A stretch of 64,000 nt of DNA from Isoetes taiwanensis (Eukaryota > Streptophyta > Lycopodiopsida > Isoetales > Isoetaceae), in the NCBI GenBank assembly GCA_021234155.1, contig JAJEKV010000005.1, positions 930,001 through 994,000 of the forward strand. Reading direction: 5' to 3'. The position numbers and the translations under genes were made by a program. The notes below the pieces were generated by a model that saw only the letters and a program-made list of their open reading frames with translations, made no database searches and had not been told where the DNA came from. This document shows positions 1-10,400 of the stretch, in pieces. Position 1 is the stretch's first letter; each line of letters opens with the position of its first letter.

Positions 1-1450
1 AACAAGACGGTCCAAGATCCTAAATTTACAAGATGGGCTCTTATCATACAAGAATTTGAGTTGAAGTATGTTAAGATGGCTCAAGGGGCTCATAATCCAA
101 GTGCCTATTTGAGTAGTGTGCTGAAATAGAAGAGGAAACAGACCAGCAAGTAGCATTTCAGGATAATGGACTATTACAAGGGTTCATTGAGACCGTGAAT
201 CTTTGGTATGCCAATATATACAGTATTTGCAAGATCAGACTTATCCTTCATCATTTTCAAAGCAACAAAAGCATGCTCTTAGAGTACAAGCAGCTGGTTA
301 TGTAGTGCATGAGGCTATTCTTTATAAGAGGACTATGGAAGGTCTCTTATTAAGGTGTGTTGCTGGTTAGCAAATTCATGATTTGTTGCAGCAAGCACAT
401 GATTGTCAGGGGCATTTTGCAGCCAGAACAACAGCTTGGAAGATCCTTCATTGGAGATATTATTGGCCAACTCTTTACAAGGATACTAGAGACTTTGTTA
501 GCAAATGTGAGAAGTGTCAAAGGCACAAGCAATTAACAGGCCACAATAATATGCCATTCCATCCTATTTTGAGTGTTGGTCCATTTCATATGTGGGGATT
601 GGATTACATTGGGCCTATCAACCCTCCATCTTCCAAAGGTCATAAGTATATCTTGGCAGCCACATGTATGTTTACGAAGTGGGTAGAAGCAATTCTAGCA
701 AAGCATGCTACAGAAAATACCACAGTAAGCTTCCTTTATCATAATTTGATTTCTCGGTTTGGTGTTCTAACCATTCTTTTGTCGGATCGGGGAACTCATT
801 TCATGGGAAAAGTAGTAGCTCAGTTAACAGAAAGGATTGGTGTTCAACATGTGCAAGCTTCTGCTTATTATCCACAGGGCAATGGGCAAGCTGAGTCTAC
901 TAACAAAATTCTGAAAGCTATCTTGGCCAAAACAGTGAAGGATAATCAAAGAAATTGGCATGAAGCCTTGACAGGTGCCTTATGGAGTTTCAGGTGTACT
1001 TACAAGTTGGCTACAGGATTTACACCATTTGAATTGGTTTATGGAGTGCAGGCTGTGATGCCTATTCATTTGGACATTCTTTTGTGTTCATTTGTGGAGC
1101 TACCTTATTATGAGAATTTAGGAGAAGTTCCAACTCCAAATCAAGTGCATAATAGGATGGATGATTTGTTGCAATTGCAAGAGATGAGACAAGAAGCAGC
1201 AAACTTCAATATGAGGCATAAACAGAAAGTAAAGCTTATCAAAGATAAGTTACAGGTTGTCAATCTATTTGAGGAAGGGCAATTGGTGTTGTGCAGGACC
1301 ACTAAGCAAAGATCTATCTAAATTTCAAAGCCCATGGAAGGCCCATTTCGATTGATAAAGAGGTACCGTGGGGCTTTCTACTTGATGACTCCAGAAGAGG
1401 AATTGTTGCCTAATCCCAGAAATGGCAAGGATCTCAGGGCCTTATTTTGA
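1..1450 (+). pseudogene. Ty3/gypsy (Tat/Athila-type) pol remnant: RNase H tail and integrase
   Basis: The window opens inside a retrotransposon pol. Bases 1-129 read as the end of RNase H (RWALIIQEFEL) and hit TAG at 127-129. A frameshift near 215 and a TAG at 368-370 follow. The integrase is then open to 1321: an HHCC zinc module (HDCQGHF, CEKCQRHK, about 395-530) and a core with all three catalytic residues, Asp in GLDYIGP (602), Asp in LSDRGTHF (785) and Glu in GQAESTNK (893), giving D-35-E spacing. After TAA at 1321 the C-terminus continues in another frame (GPFRLIKRYRGAFYLMTPE, then GKDLR) to TGA at 1448-1450. The IGPINPPSSKGHKYI segment resembles the Tat/Athila branch rather than chromoviruses. 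The protein would insert element cDNA into the genome, but this copy is inactive. There is no start codon; the gene enters from outside the window. Confidence 0.88.
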
Positions 1451-2230
1451 AAGAGAAGTGCTATTCTAAGGGATTCAGATTTGGTATAGCTCCAATTACG
1501 TAGAATTTGTGGAGAACTTTTGGGTTACAAAGGTCATTTTTCTGTAAAAAACAGATGGTGACAGTTCCATAATACTTTATCTATCCTACATCAATGAATG
1601 TATTTCGGCGATACAAATCCAACGAGCTATGGTGCAGGTCAAACGGATGTCTGGAACTCAAGATATCAGCTTTCAAAGTTTGCCTTAGTTACAGAGGCTC
1701 TGTTTCGTCACTGTCATTTTGGACCAGTTTGTTTGTATCAGTCATTTGGATTTGAGGAGGGTATTTTCTTTCTAAACATACATGTAAATGTGTCATTTGG
1801 GGACATGTCCCAAGGACCATATTAGTATTTTTGTTGTTATGGGTTCTCCGCCACAGAATGGCACATTTTCCCACTGTGGTCGCCACTGTTGGGGTGGTCA
1901 CCACTCACCACACTCGTCACCACTCACCACACTCACCATGATTGAGGTGGTATAGGAGATTGTATACCGTATACGGAGGGATGTACGCATATGCACGCAT
2001 GCAGGATATTTGCACGTATGCATTGTGGAGCCATGATGACCACTGTATTGTCTGAGCAGGGAAAGAGAAGAACAGAGAGAGAGACGATGTATTGAGAGAG
2101 AGAGGATTTTACTTGATCTAGCTATGGAGATGATGATTCTTTGTGTTGTGCATTGCCTTGATCTGATAGATGGAGCTTGGATTGTTGGGTTTTTCATCCT
2201 TCTTGCAAGGTTAGAGTTCAGGCTCTAACA
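1451..2230 (+). repeat. Probable 3' LTR of the Tat/Athila-type element
   Basis: This stretch follows the pol terminator and ends where a different element's pol begins in frame at 2231. It has no recognisable coding content. It contains a purine-rich R/U5-like part (GAGAGAGA motifs at about 2065-2115) and ends in CTAACA, a normal CA terminus. The start is uncertain: TG at 1459 after the purine run GAAAGAGAAG, or TG at 1543. The other LTR would lie left of the window, so the pair cannot be compared. Confidence 0.5.
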
Positions 2231-3480
2231 GGCATGAAATGGTTACAACATGTCGAACCACAAATTCTCCGCCAACACACACCTTGATTTTCAATTTGTC
2301 GTCAAGTGAAGTAGTTACTGTTCAAGGTTTACTGCATGTGGAGTCTGGTAAACTCATGTCAGCTACTTAGGCTAAAAAGGTTTTCAAAGTTAATACAAAT
2401 GCTCTTTCTTTAATGTATTTAAGGAATGAAGATTTGGTTATCAAATCGTGATAACTCATTGGTGGTTAACACTAGAGTAAACCCCGAGGTAGATCAAAGA
2501 CTAAAAGGTCTTTTGAATACTTTTCGATGTGTTTCCGGAAGAGTTACCCGAGGGGCCACCACCCTTTAGGGGTCGAACACCTAAATTGAGCTTGAACCCG
2601 AGGTTAAGCCAATGGCACGCGTTCTCCCTATGGATTAAGTCCTCCTCGAGCTTGAAGAGGTTAAAAAGGAAGTGAAGGAGTTATTTAGCAAAGGTTTCAT
2701 ACGCCCAAGTAAATCACCTTTTGCGAGTCCCATGTTGCTCGTTAAGAAAAGACGGGTACTATGCGATATGCATAGATTATCGCACTTAACAAAGCCACTA
2801 TAAAGGATCGCAATCCTTTACTTAGAGTCGATGATATTCTGGATCATCTTGGAGGCGCAAACTGGTTTACCAAGATAGACCTCCGAAGCGGATATCATTA
2901 GATTAAGATTCGGGAAGGGGACGAAATTAAAATCGCATTCAGAACTCATCAAGGTCATTATGAGTTTCTATTATGCCGTTTGGTCTTACACACGTACAAC
3001 ATTTATGCAATTAATGAATCAGGTATTCTCCGAGCATTTGGACAAGTTTGCAGAGGTATTTTTAGATGATATTCTCATCTACTCCCAAACTATTGAAGAA
3101 CATTTCACTCACTTGGAACAAGTTCTTCGAATTTTGTAAGAACACAAACTCTATGCAAAGATCTCCAAATGTGACTTCTTTAAGCAACATGTGGCCTATT
3201 TGGGACATATCTTTTTCGGTGAAGGTGTGTCACTGGATCCCGCAAAGGTACAAGTGGTATAGCAATGGCTCCCACCAGAGAACGTTTCGAAATTATGGAG
3301 TTTTCTGGGGTTAGCAACGTACTATCGCAAATTCGTACCCAAGTTCTTCAAAGTTGTAGCTGCCCTCACTGATCTTTTGAAAAAGGATCATGATTTTGTG
3401 TGGAAAAGAGAGCAGCAAGAGGCATTTTGGCGCATTAAGGACCTGCTGGTTAGCAGTCCTGTGTTAAAGGTGCCGGACTT
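2231..3480 (+). pseudogene. Chromovirus pol, protease-RT linker and reverse transcriptase (broken)
   Basis: Translation across several frames gives the order expected for a Ty3 chromovirus: GMKWLQHV (2231-2255) after the protease, FDVFPEELPEGPP (about 2522-2562), [16 protein letters not shown] (about 2665-2715), KIDLRSGYH (about 2872-2898), HQGHYEFLLC (about 2950), then the polymerase box VFLDDILIYS (3055-3084) and a connection domain with a readable LGLATYYRKFVPKF (about 3308-3350). The catalytic Asp pair is intact. Several frameshifts and in-frame stops show that it is dead. The 5' half (gag, protease) is missing because the Tat-type element ends exactly at the left boundary. The enzyme would copy element RNA into cDNA in virus-like particles. 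Confidence 0.88.
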
Positions 3481-3845
3481 GAAAAGGTCTATACTGATGC
3501 TTGTGGGCAAGCATTGGGGCAGCTTTAATGCAGCAAGGACACGTGGTGGCTTATGAAAGCCGAAAACTAAGTCCTACTAAAAGGAATTACGCCACCTATG
3601 AGCAAGAATTGCTAGCCATTGTGCATACGTTGAAAACTTGGAGGCACTACTTGCGTAGTGAGATGAACAAAGAGACGCGCAAGTTTAAAGTCTATACCGA
3701 TCATAAACCGTTGAGGTTCTTGCAAAGTCAAGCTGAGATTAGCCCGAGACAGGCTAAGTGGCTAGACTTCCTCCATGAGTTCCATTTCTCCATTGGGCAT
3801 ACGCCTGGCAAAAAAATCTAATTGTCGATGCGTTATCAAGGGTTA
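3481..3845 (+). pseudogene. Chromovirus RNase H domain
   Basis: YTDA (about 3491) supplies the first catalytic Asp but sits one frame away from the longer open part starting GAALMQQGH. Then follow YEQELLAIVHTL (catalytic Glu, about 3597-3635), VYTDHKPLRFL (second Asp, about 3692-3722) and HTPGK near 3800, a normal Ty3 RNase H of about 115 residues. It would remove RNA from the RNA-DNA hybrid. It lies in the same pol as the RT before it and the integrase after it, and is interrupted by one frameshift. Confidence 0.87.
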
Positions 3846-5075
3846 AGCATATAAATACCTTAACAACTTTGGCAAGTGATCTTATACAAAGGATCAAGGA
3901 TGCATACCCTGAGGATCGGCAAGATGAGGCAATGGTCAAGCTCGAAGTCAGGACCGAAAGCAAGAAGGATTGCATTTTTACAAAGGAAGGATTTATGTTC
4001 CTTCGAATGGGAATCTTAGGGAGTCAATTATGCCATGATACTCCACAAGCTGGGCATGGAGGTGAATGGAAAACGTATGAATTGGTTAAGAGGTTCTACT
4101 AGTGGCCAGAGTTGCAGGATCAAGTCAAGGACTTGGTAAGTCACTACTTGGTATGTCAAGCTGTGAAGGCGGGTCATGGGAAAACCCCAGGATTGTTACA
4201 ACCCCTCCCTATACCAAATGAATGTTGGGAAAGCGTGAGTATGAACTTTATAGTCGCATTACCTAGAACTGCTAGGCAACATACTCAAATTTTGGTAGTA
4301 GTGGATCAGTTAACCAAGTATGCTAAGTTCATAGCATTAAAAAGGGAGGCTACGGGAGATGATGTACCAGTTGCCTATATGCAACACATATTTCCAACTT
4401 TCGGACTTCCCTTATCCATTGTAAGTGGTCGAACGAAGTTCGGTCACTTTGGGGAGATCTTATGAAAGAATTGAGGATCCGATTGTACATGTGTAGTGGA
4501 AATCATCCACGCATCTGGACGGGCAAACCGAAAGCGTGAACATGATCCTAGAGGATATGTTGCGAAAGCTTTGTCCACGAGAAGAAATCTAGGTGGGAAG
4601 ATTATCTATCCTATCTCTACAATAATAGCCATCATATGGGAATTCGGATGACTTCCTTTGTGGCCATGATGGGTCGAAATCCAAGGGCTTATTCAGGTAT
4701 ATATGTACATCCGAACCGAAGTTGCAGTGCATATGCTACATGATATGGATGCAATCTTGCGGCAATGCAAGCAAGCTTTGCGAAAAGCTCAAGATAGGGC
4801 ACGAACGTCCGCTAATCAGCGTAGACGTGATATCTCTGAGGAAGATGATTATGCTTTCCTAAGGGTTGTTTATCCTTCTGCGTTAAGAATGAACACTTTG
4901 CGGCCTTTGACTAAATGTCGGGTGCCCAAACTTACTCTGTGGTATGCTGGACCTTTTAGGATTACTAAAAGGATCGGGAAAACAATGTATGAGTTGCTTG
5001 CCGCAGGAAGTAGGGATCCATCCTGTGTTTCATGTAAGTCAGCTGAAAAGGACTATACTGGATACCGCTAATTTG
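3846..5075 (+). pseudogene. Chromovirus integrase with two of three catalytic Asp lost
   Basis: Zinc-binding module: GHGGEWKTYELVKRFY, then TAG, WPELQDQVKDLVSHYLVCQ (about 4050-4160), where SHY stands where the first Cys of the CxxC pair is expected. Core: ECWESVSMNFIVALPR (about 4222-4265) has Asn in place of the family Asp (MDFI). The second block reads IVSGRTKFGHF (about 4418-4450), with Gly at 4427-4429 where the family has SDR. The Glu block DGQTESVN is readable near 4520-4545. The C-terminal GPY/F part reads CRVPKLTLWYAGPFRITKR (about 4918-4975). Several stops and frameshifts. The family activity is cDNA insertion; this copy cannot be active. Confidence 0.87.
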
Positions 5076-5262
5076 GTTAGTCCGCAAAGTATACCGATCG
5101 CCTTAAACTCCTTTGTAATGCCAGAACGTCTTTTGGACAAAAGGGTTCGACGGCTGCACAATAGGAATGTGGTAGAACATCTGGTTTAGTGGCAGGACCA
5201 GTCTCCTGAGGATGCCACCTAGGAGACTGAGGAATTTGTGTAAAGATCAACCCTGAGGACAA
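5076..5262 (+). pseudogene. Chromodomain at the pol C-terminus (copy 1)
   Basis: PERLLDKRVRRLHNRNVVEHLV (about 5121-5187) followed by W-DQSPEDAT matches the integrase-linked chromodomain of chromoviruses, which guides insertion towards marked chromatin. Three stops interrupt it: TAG in GTTTAGTGG after EHLV, TAG in ACCTAGGAG at the expected Trp, and TAA after EFV. The same three stops recur in copy 2 (13037-13450). The pol product would end here, directly before the polypurine tract. Confidence 0.82.
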
Positions 5263-5267
5263 GGTCC

Positions 5268-5284
5268 AAAAGGAGGGGGAGGGA
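5268..5284 (+). other. Polypurine tract, copy 1
   Basis: A 17-nt purine run (AAAAGGAGGGGGAGGGA) directly abuts the TG of the LTR at 5285. It is the plus-strand primer site in this retrotransposon family. A shorter version sits at 13451-13465 before the second LTR. Confidence 0.85.
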
Positions 5285-6237
5285 TGTTATAGGTGCTCCC
5301 AAGGGTATAACCAGAATTGGACCCTTGACGGACGTCCATGAGCACGGGGAAACTCTTAGTTGCAATTGCCGCGCAGTTATAATTAATGGGCCATATTGAC
5401 CGTGAATCAGTCTATGGTGACTCTGCGTAAATAAGAGACAATGGTTGCTAGGGACGGATAATTGGTTGCTAAGGGCACTAATATTATCGAATAATATTAG
5501 TCTCGTGAAGGAAGAGCTTCTTGCGAGATCGAGAGTTGGAACATTTATATTAATGTATAGTTAACGTTGTTATTAATGTATAGTTAACGTTGTTACATTA
5601 ATATTAGTAGTACTAGTGTTAGCACTAGGGGTTGAAACATTAATATAAAGAAATGGAGGACAACTATGTTAAAATATAATGGTTATATGAACACGTGCCG
5701 CTAAATGATTTGATGGGAAAAACTTGTTATTAAACAGTGCGGATGAATCTGTATCAGATCTGGAATGCCAGATCTGAGAGTCATGGCTGAGAGTTGCAAT
5801 TCGAATTGGATCTAAGGCCTGGCAGGTCGGATTTGGACTAAGGAAGACTGTAGTGCACTCCAGAGGCTACATTATAAAGCCTGGAGAACGAATTCAAATG
5901 GGGTAGTCGGAATTGGGTCTGGAGAAGGAAGCCAATTCTGCAGCTTGAAGCATCTATTTGGATTAAGACTTGGTAGTAGTCTTGATTTGGCAGCAGACGA
6001 ACCCTCTTTGTGGGTGATCACGCAGAAGGCCGTGTCTTTCTGTGGCCGGATTGACTAATGTGCAGGTGGACGGTTATTCACTCAGGGGAAAATCAGCTGA
6101 GAAGGACCAACCATCTGCGGTGGGAGCAACATCATATTGATCAACGAGGGGGATCTAGGATCCGTGGTGTGGGAGGAAGTTGATCGGCGGGCTCCAAGCG
6201 GGCTAGGATTGCTCAGAAAAAAATTTCCGCTGTAACA
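5285..6237 (+). repeat. Chromovirus LTR, copy 1
   Basis: Starts TGTTATAGGTGC right after the polypurine tract. The suggested end is TGTAACA at 6237 (TG...CA), where copy 2 also has a TG-CA-compatible end, but I could not identify a convincing primer site after it, so the 3' border is provisional. A TATA-like ATTATAAAG lies at 5871-5879 and recurs in copy 2, so it probably marks the promoter. It carries a 23-bp tandem duplication (5549-5571, 5572-5594) absent from copy 2. Confidence 0.7.
5871..5879 (+). promoter_or_regulatory. TATA-like element of the chromovirus LTR
   Basis: ATTATAAAG, about 590 bp into the LTR, is preserved in the second LTR (about 14031). Inferred to be the U3 core promoter from position and sequence only. 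Confidence 0.45.
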
Positions 6238-6476
6238 TCGCCTGTGGCACAGTATTCTGAAAATGACTTTAGGCAAAGGTGAGGGTTTTTGACAACGCTG
6301 GATCGAATGCCCCAAATTCAAGTTCCTTCAATTATTTATACAAACAGAAGAACGTTTTTCTGGATTAACCTTTTAGCATCTGGAAATATCTGAGAGAAAA
6401 GGCAAGAAGGGTTGAGCAGATGGAAATCAGCCAGGTATAGCTAGATTGACCCTTTTTTAATAAAAACAGTTTCATT

Positions 6477-6505
6477 ATTTATGGACTTTCCACAAGTCCA
6501 TAAAT
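6477..6505. repeat. Leader hairpin, copy 1
   Basis: ATTTATGGACTT, a 5-nt loop (TCCAC), then AAGTCCATAAAT: a perfect 12-bp inverted repeat. The same 29 nt recur at 14632-14660. Confidence 0.8.
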
Positions 6506-6715
6506 ATCTCAAATTATCGCTAGTGGTAAAAATATAGGGTATTTTCTTGAAAATAGTGACATTATTTTGTGCTGAGCTTAAAAAAAAACTCGGATTCCGT
6601 GCGGGTAGTTGACATGGCAGGCCGTGGAACCCAATGCGAATTTTTAGATTTCGTTATTTCTTGTTATTAAAATGAGCAACAATTTCGGGAAGCGTGCAAG
6701 TAGGTGAGATAGGAG

Positions 6716-6720
6716 GTCCC
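6716..6720. repeat. Target-site duplication of the copia element, left
   Basis: GTCCC directly before the TGATCG terminus; the partner is at 12438-12442. Copy 2 of the chromovirus leader shows the uninterrupted site AGGAGGTCCCTTCATCC at about 14867-14883. Confidence 0.95.
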
Positions 6721-7412
6721 TGATCGTTTTATATAGAGCAAATATTCTAGTTCCAACTTCTTTAACCTAGCCAATTTCTTTTATTCTTGCTTTGAGTTGT
6801 CAACACAATGGTTACAAATTGTACAAATAAGAAATCTCACTTCAGCATTCAAAACACCATCATTTGTCTTGACAATTCTAACTAGTCAATAAAACTAGTC
6901 AGTAAACCATTAGGAAATATTATTCAGTCACTGTAGCAACCGTATTGACTTAATTACTGTAGCTTCGTTGACCAACTCCCGTTCCTGCTTCAAAGGGTGA
7001 ATCCGGCAGCTCCCCCACTCTGTATACAAACTGCACAACAAATTATCTCTGCTCCGACGGTTATGGTGATTGCTCCGACGGTTATGGATCCAGATATACT
7101 TTCTTATCTCATCTTTTTTCCACTATGCATATATCCCACAGGCTTGACTACAACCAGATGCATTTCAACCATTGAAACAATTATTCGACAACAATAATTC
7201 CCCCTTAGGCCAATAAGCAATGTTGATCTTTGTTATAATTTTCACCCTAAACTTAACCAACCTACTTCTACAAGAGGAGCCAAAATATGGTCACTCATCC
7301 TCTTGCATTCTGGTGATCATACCAATTATAAACCTGTGGTACATAGCCAATATCTATATCCAGCTTAACTTTTGTAAATCTGCTAATATCACATGATACT
7401 CACATTTTATCA
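6721..7412 (-). repeat. 3' LTR of the copia element (left on the plus strand)
   Basis: 692 bp. In element orientation it follows the polypurine tract, and its first three bases TGA are the stop codon of the polyprotein. It contains a direct repeat of GCTCCGACGGTTATGG (7051-7066, 7072-7087). Compared with the other LTR it has scattered substitutions and a short divergent patch near 7008-7018. Confidence 0.95.
7051..7087. promoter_or_regulatory. Paired 16-bp direct repeat inside the copia LTR
   Basis: GCTCCGACGGTTATGG occurs twice with a 21-bp period, and again at 12076-12112 in the other LTR. Each unit holds CGGTTA, which fits the plant MYB core CNGTTR. A regulatory role is inference; the preserved pairing is what is seen. 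Confidence 0.45.
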
Positions 7413-10400
7413 TTCCCCCTTCATGTGATATTCATTGCACTGCAGTAGCTTCCTGATCTGTTGGAATCTTGATACTGGTAAGGCCTTAGTAAATATATCT
7501 GCAAGTTGATCACCAGTACTAACATAAGTTAGGTGTACCTGATTTTTCTTCACTATATCTCTAATGAAGTGAACTTCCAGCTCAATATGTTTTGATCTCT
7601 CGTGTAAAATTGGATTTTTTGACATTGCAATACAACTAGTATTATCACAGTATATAATGGTTGGCCCTGTTTGCAGAAATCCCAATTCTGCCATAAGTCT
7701 TCTCTCCCATATTAATTCTTTTGTCAACAATGATGCTGAGTTGTACTCAGCTTCTGCACTAGAGAGTGCAATACATGACTGTTTCTTGCATTTCCATGTA
7801 ACTGGAGCACCTCCTAAGAATATAACATATCCTGAAGTGGATTTTCGTTTGTCTAAGTCTCCACCCCAATCAGCATCACAATATGCTTGTAGCTGCAGGT
7901 CAGTACTATTAAATGATATACCAAATTGAATTGTACCTTTTAAATATTTCAATATCCTCTTGGCTGCATTCCAGTGAGCTTTCCCAGGATTATTGTTGTA
8001 CCTACTGAGTATATTGACTGCAAAAGCAATGTCAGGTCGAGTGCAATTTGCTACATATGATAAACATCCAATTAAACTCCTGTAAGGTACTCTTTCCATT
8101 TGTTTACTTTCAGCTTCAGTTTTTGGGCACATCTCACTGGATATTTTATGGCCAGACACCATGGGAGTAGCTGCACTATTGCAATTATCCATATGAAATT
8201 TTTTCAACATATTTTGAATGTGACCCTGTTGGCTTAGAGCAAGTATTCTCTGACTCCTATTCCTATATACATCAATACCAAGGAACCTTTTCAGTTCCCC
8301 AAGGTCAGTCATTTGGAATCTTCTCTTTAATAACTCTTTACAATGATTTAATACCTTATTGCTTTCTGCTACCATGATATTGTCATCAACATATAAGGCA
8401 ATAATGCACCATTCATCATTTAAAATAAATCTGTAAAGATTACCATCAGATTTAAGTTTTTCAAAGCCTTGCTCTAGCAAATACCCATCCATGCATCTGT
8501 ACCATTCTCTAGGAGACTGTTTAAGACCATAAACAGCCCTATTCAACTTCCAGACTTTACCCTTTTTCTCTTCAAAACCAGCTGCAGGTTTCAGATAAAT
8601 TTCTTCTTCCAAATTTGCATTCAAAAATGCTGTGCTTACATCCATATGATGTATTTCTAGACTGCATGCATTTGCAATGGCTAAAAGCATCCTTAAACTG
8701 TTTATTTTGACTATTGGAGAAAAAGTTTCATCAAAATCTTCACCTTTCTTCTGAGTAAACCCTTGTGCAACAAGTCTGGCTTTAAATTTCTTTGTTTTTC
8801 CATCAATCCCTGGCTTTATCCGAAATATCCATTTATTTCCTACTATATTTCTGTTTAGGGGCATGTCTACTACTGTATATGTTTCTGTTCTCTTGAAAGC
8901 CCTCATTTCTTCTTCCATGGCATTTTTCCAGTGCTTGGCATTACTGTCACTAATGGCTTCATCATAAGTCTGTGGTATTTTATCAGATTCAAGTATTAGA
9001 ATGTCAAACACTGTATGGATCTCACCTTCATGTGACCTAAACCTCTTGCTCCTTCCAGCCTCAGTCCTTCCAAGTAATTCCAAGTTTCCTTTAGCTTCTT
9101 CTGCCAAAATTTGAGCTTCTGTTCTTTTGGCTTTTCTTTTAGGTTTTAGTTTAGCAACATCTCCTATTTCACTTTCCATCCCTTGATTCTCACTTGTTTC
9201 AGCTTCTGGTTCAGCAGATTCTGAGCTCACTTCAACCTCATTATCAGATTCACTCATATCTGATTGCTCAAACCTTACAATCTTCTCGTCTTCTTTGTTT
9301 TCATTTGCCTTTTGTTTCAATTCTGTCAGCTCTTCTTCCTCTTTATGTTTAGATATATCTTCTGCATTTATTTTTGGAATCTTCCTGTAGAACTCGTTTT
9401 CATTGAACACCACATCCCTACTAATTATGATCTTTCTTCTTGCAGGGTCATATAATCTAAAGGCCTTTGAATTTGAATCATAACCTACAAGATAAGCTAT
9501 GTATGCTTTATCATCTAATTTTTTCCTTAACTCCTCTGGAACATGTACAAAGCATAAACATCCATAAGCCTTTAAATTTTCATAGTTTGGAGACTTACCT
9601 GACCAGAGCATATCAGGAATGGCTCCTTTTATACTTGAAGAAGGCAGTAAATTTTGAACATATACTGCTGTTTTGACAGCCTCATCCCATAGAAAATTTG
9701 GAAGCCCTGAATATTTTAGCATAGATCTCACAGCATCGAGCAAAGTTCTGTTCTTTCTTTCTGCCACACCATTTTGTTGTGGAGAATATCTACATGTCAG
9801 TTGTCTTTTGATTCCCTTGCTTGCACAAAATGATTTAAATTCATCAGAAACGTATTCACCTCCCCTATCTGATCTTATGCATTTGATCTTTCTTCCTGTT
9901 TCTAATTCTGCTTCAGCAGTAAACAGTTTTAGGGCATCACTTGCTTGATCCTTTGATTTTAGATAATAGCATTTTGTTCTCCTACTAAAGTCATCAATGA
10001 AACTCATAAAATATTTGTGTCCACTCAAGCTTGTAATATTTATAGGACCACACAAGTCAGTATGTATTAAATCCAAAATACCTTTTGCCCTTTTATTAGA
10101 TTTTCTGAAGGGCAATCTTGATTGTTTCCCAAGCTGACATCCCCCACACAAGAACTTTCCTTCCTCTGATTTGGCAGAGATCATTCCTTTTTTTCTAAGT
10201 GCTTCAATAGTTGAAGAGCTCACATGACATAACCTGTTATGCCAGATTTTAACATCCAAATACTCCACAAGGTTAATTTCATGGAGATGCTCAACATTGA
10301 GTCCAAAAAGATTTCCAACACGTTTGCCAATAAACTTCAATTCATTATTGAAAAACACTTTACATTGAAGTTGCTCAAACAACACTTTATACCCCAAATC

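Larger units (their letters stand above)
6238..6720 (+). other. Chromovirus 5' leader, copy 1 (left part, split by the copia insertion)
   Basis: Non-coding stretch between LTR and gag start; it continues at 12443 after the copia element. It matches 14394-14876 of copy 2 closely. It holds a perfect 12-bp stem hairpin at 6477-6505. No protein is supported here. Confidence 0.65.

Noticed and set aside
1598-2197. Open frames after the Tat-type pol
   Set aside because: Short, lie in the presumed LTR and show no family motif.
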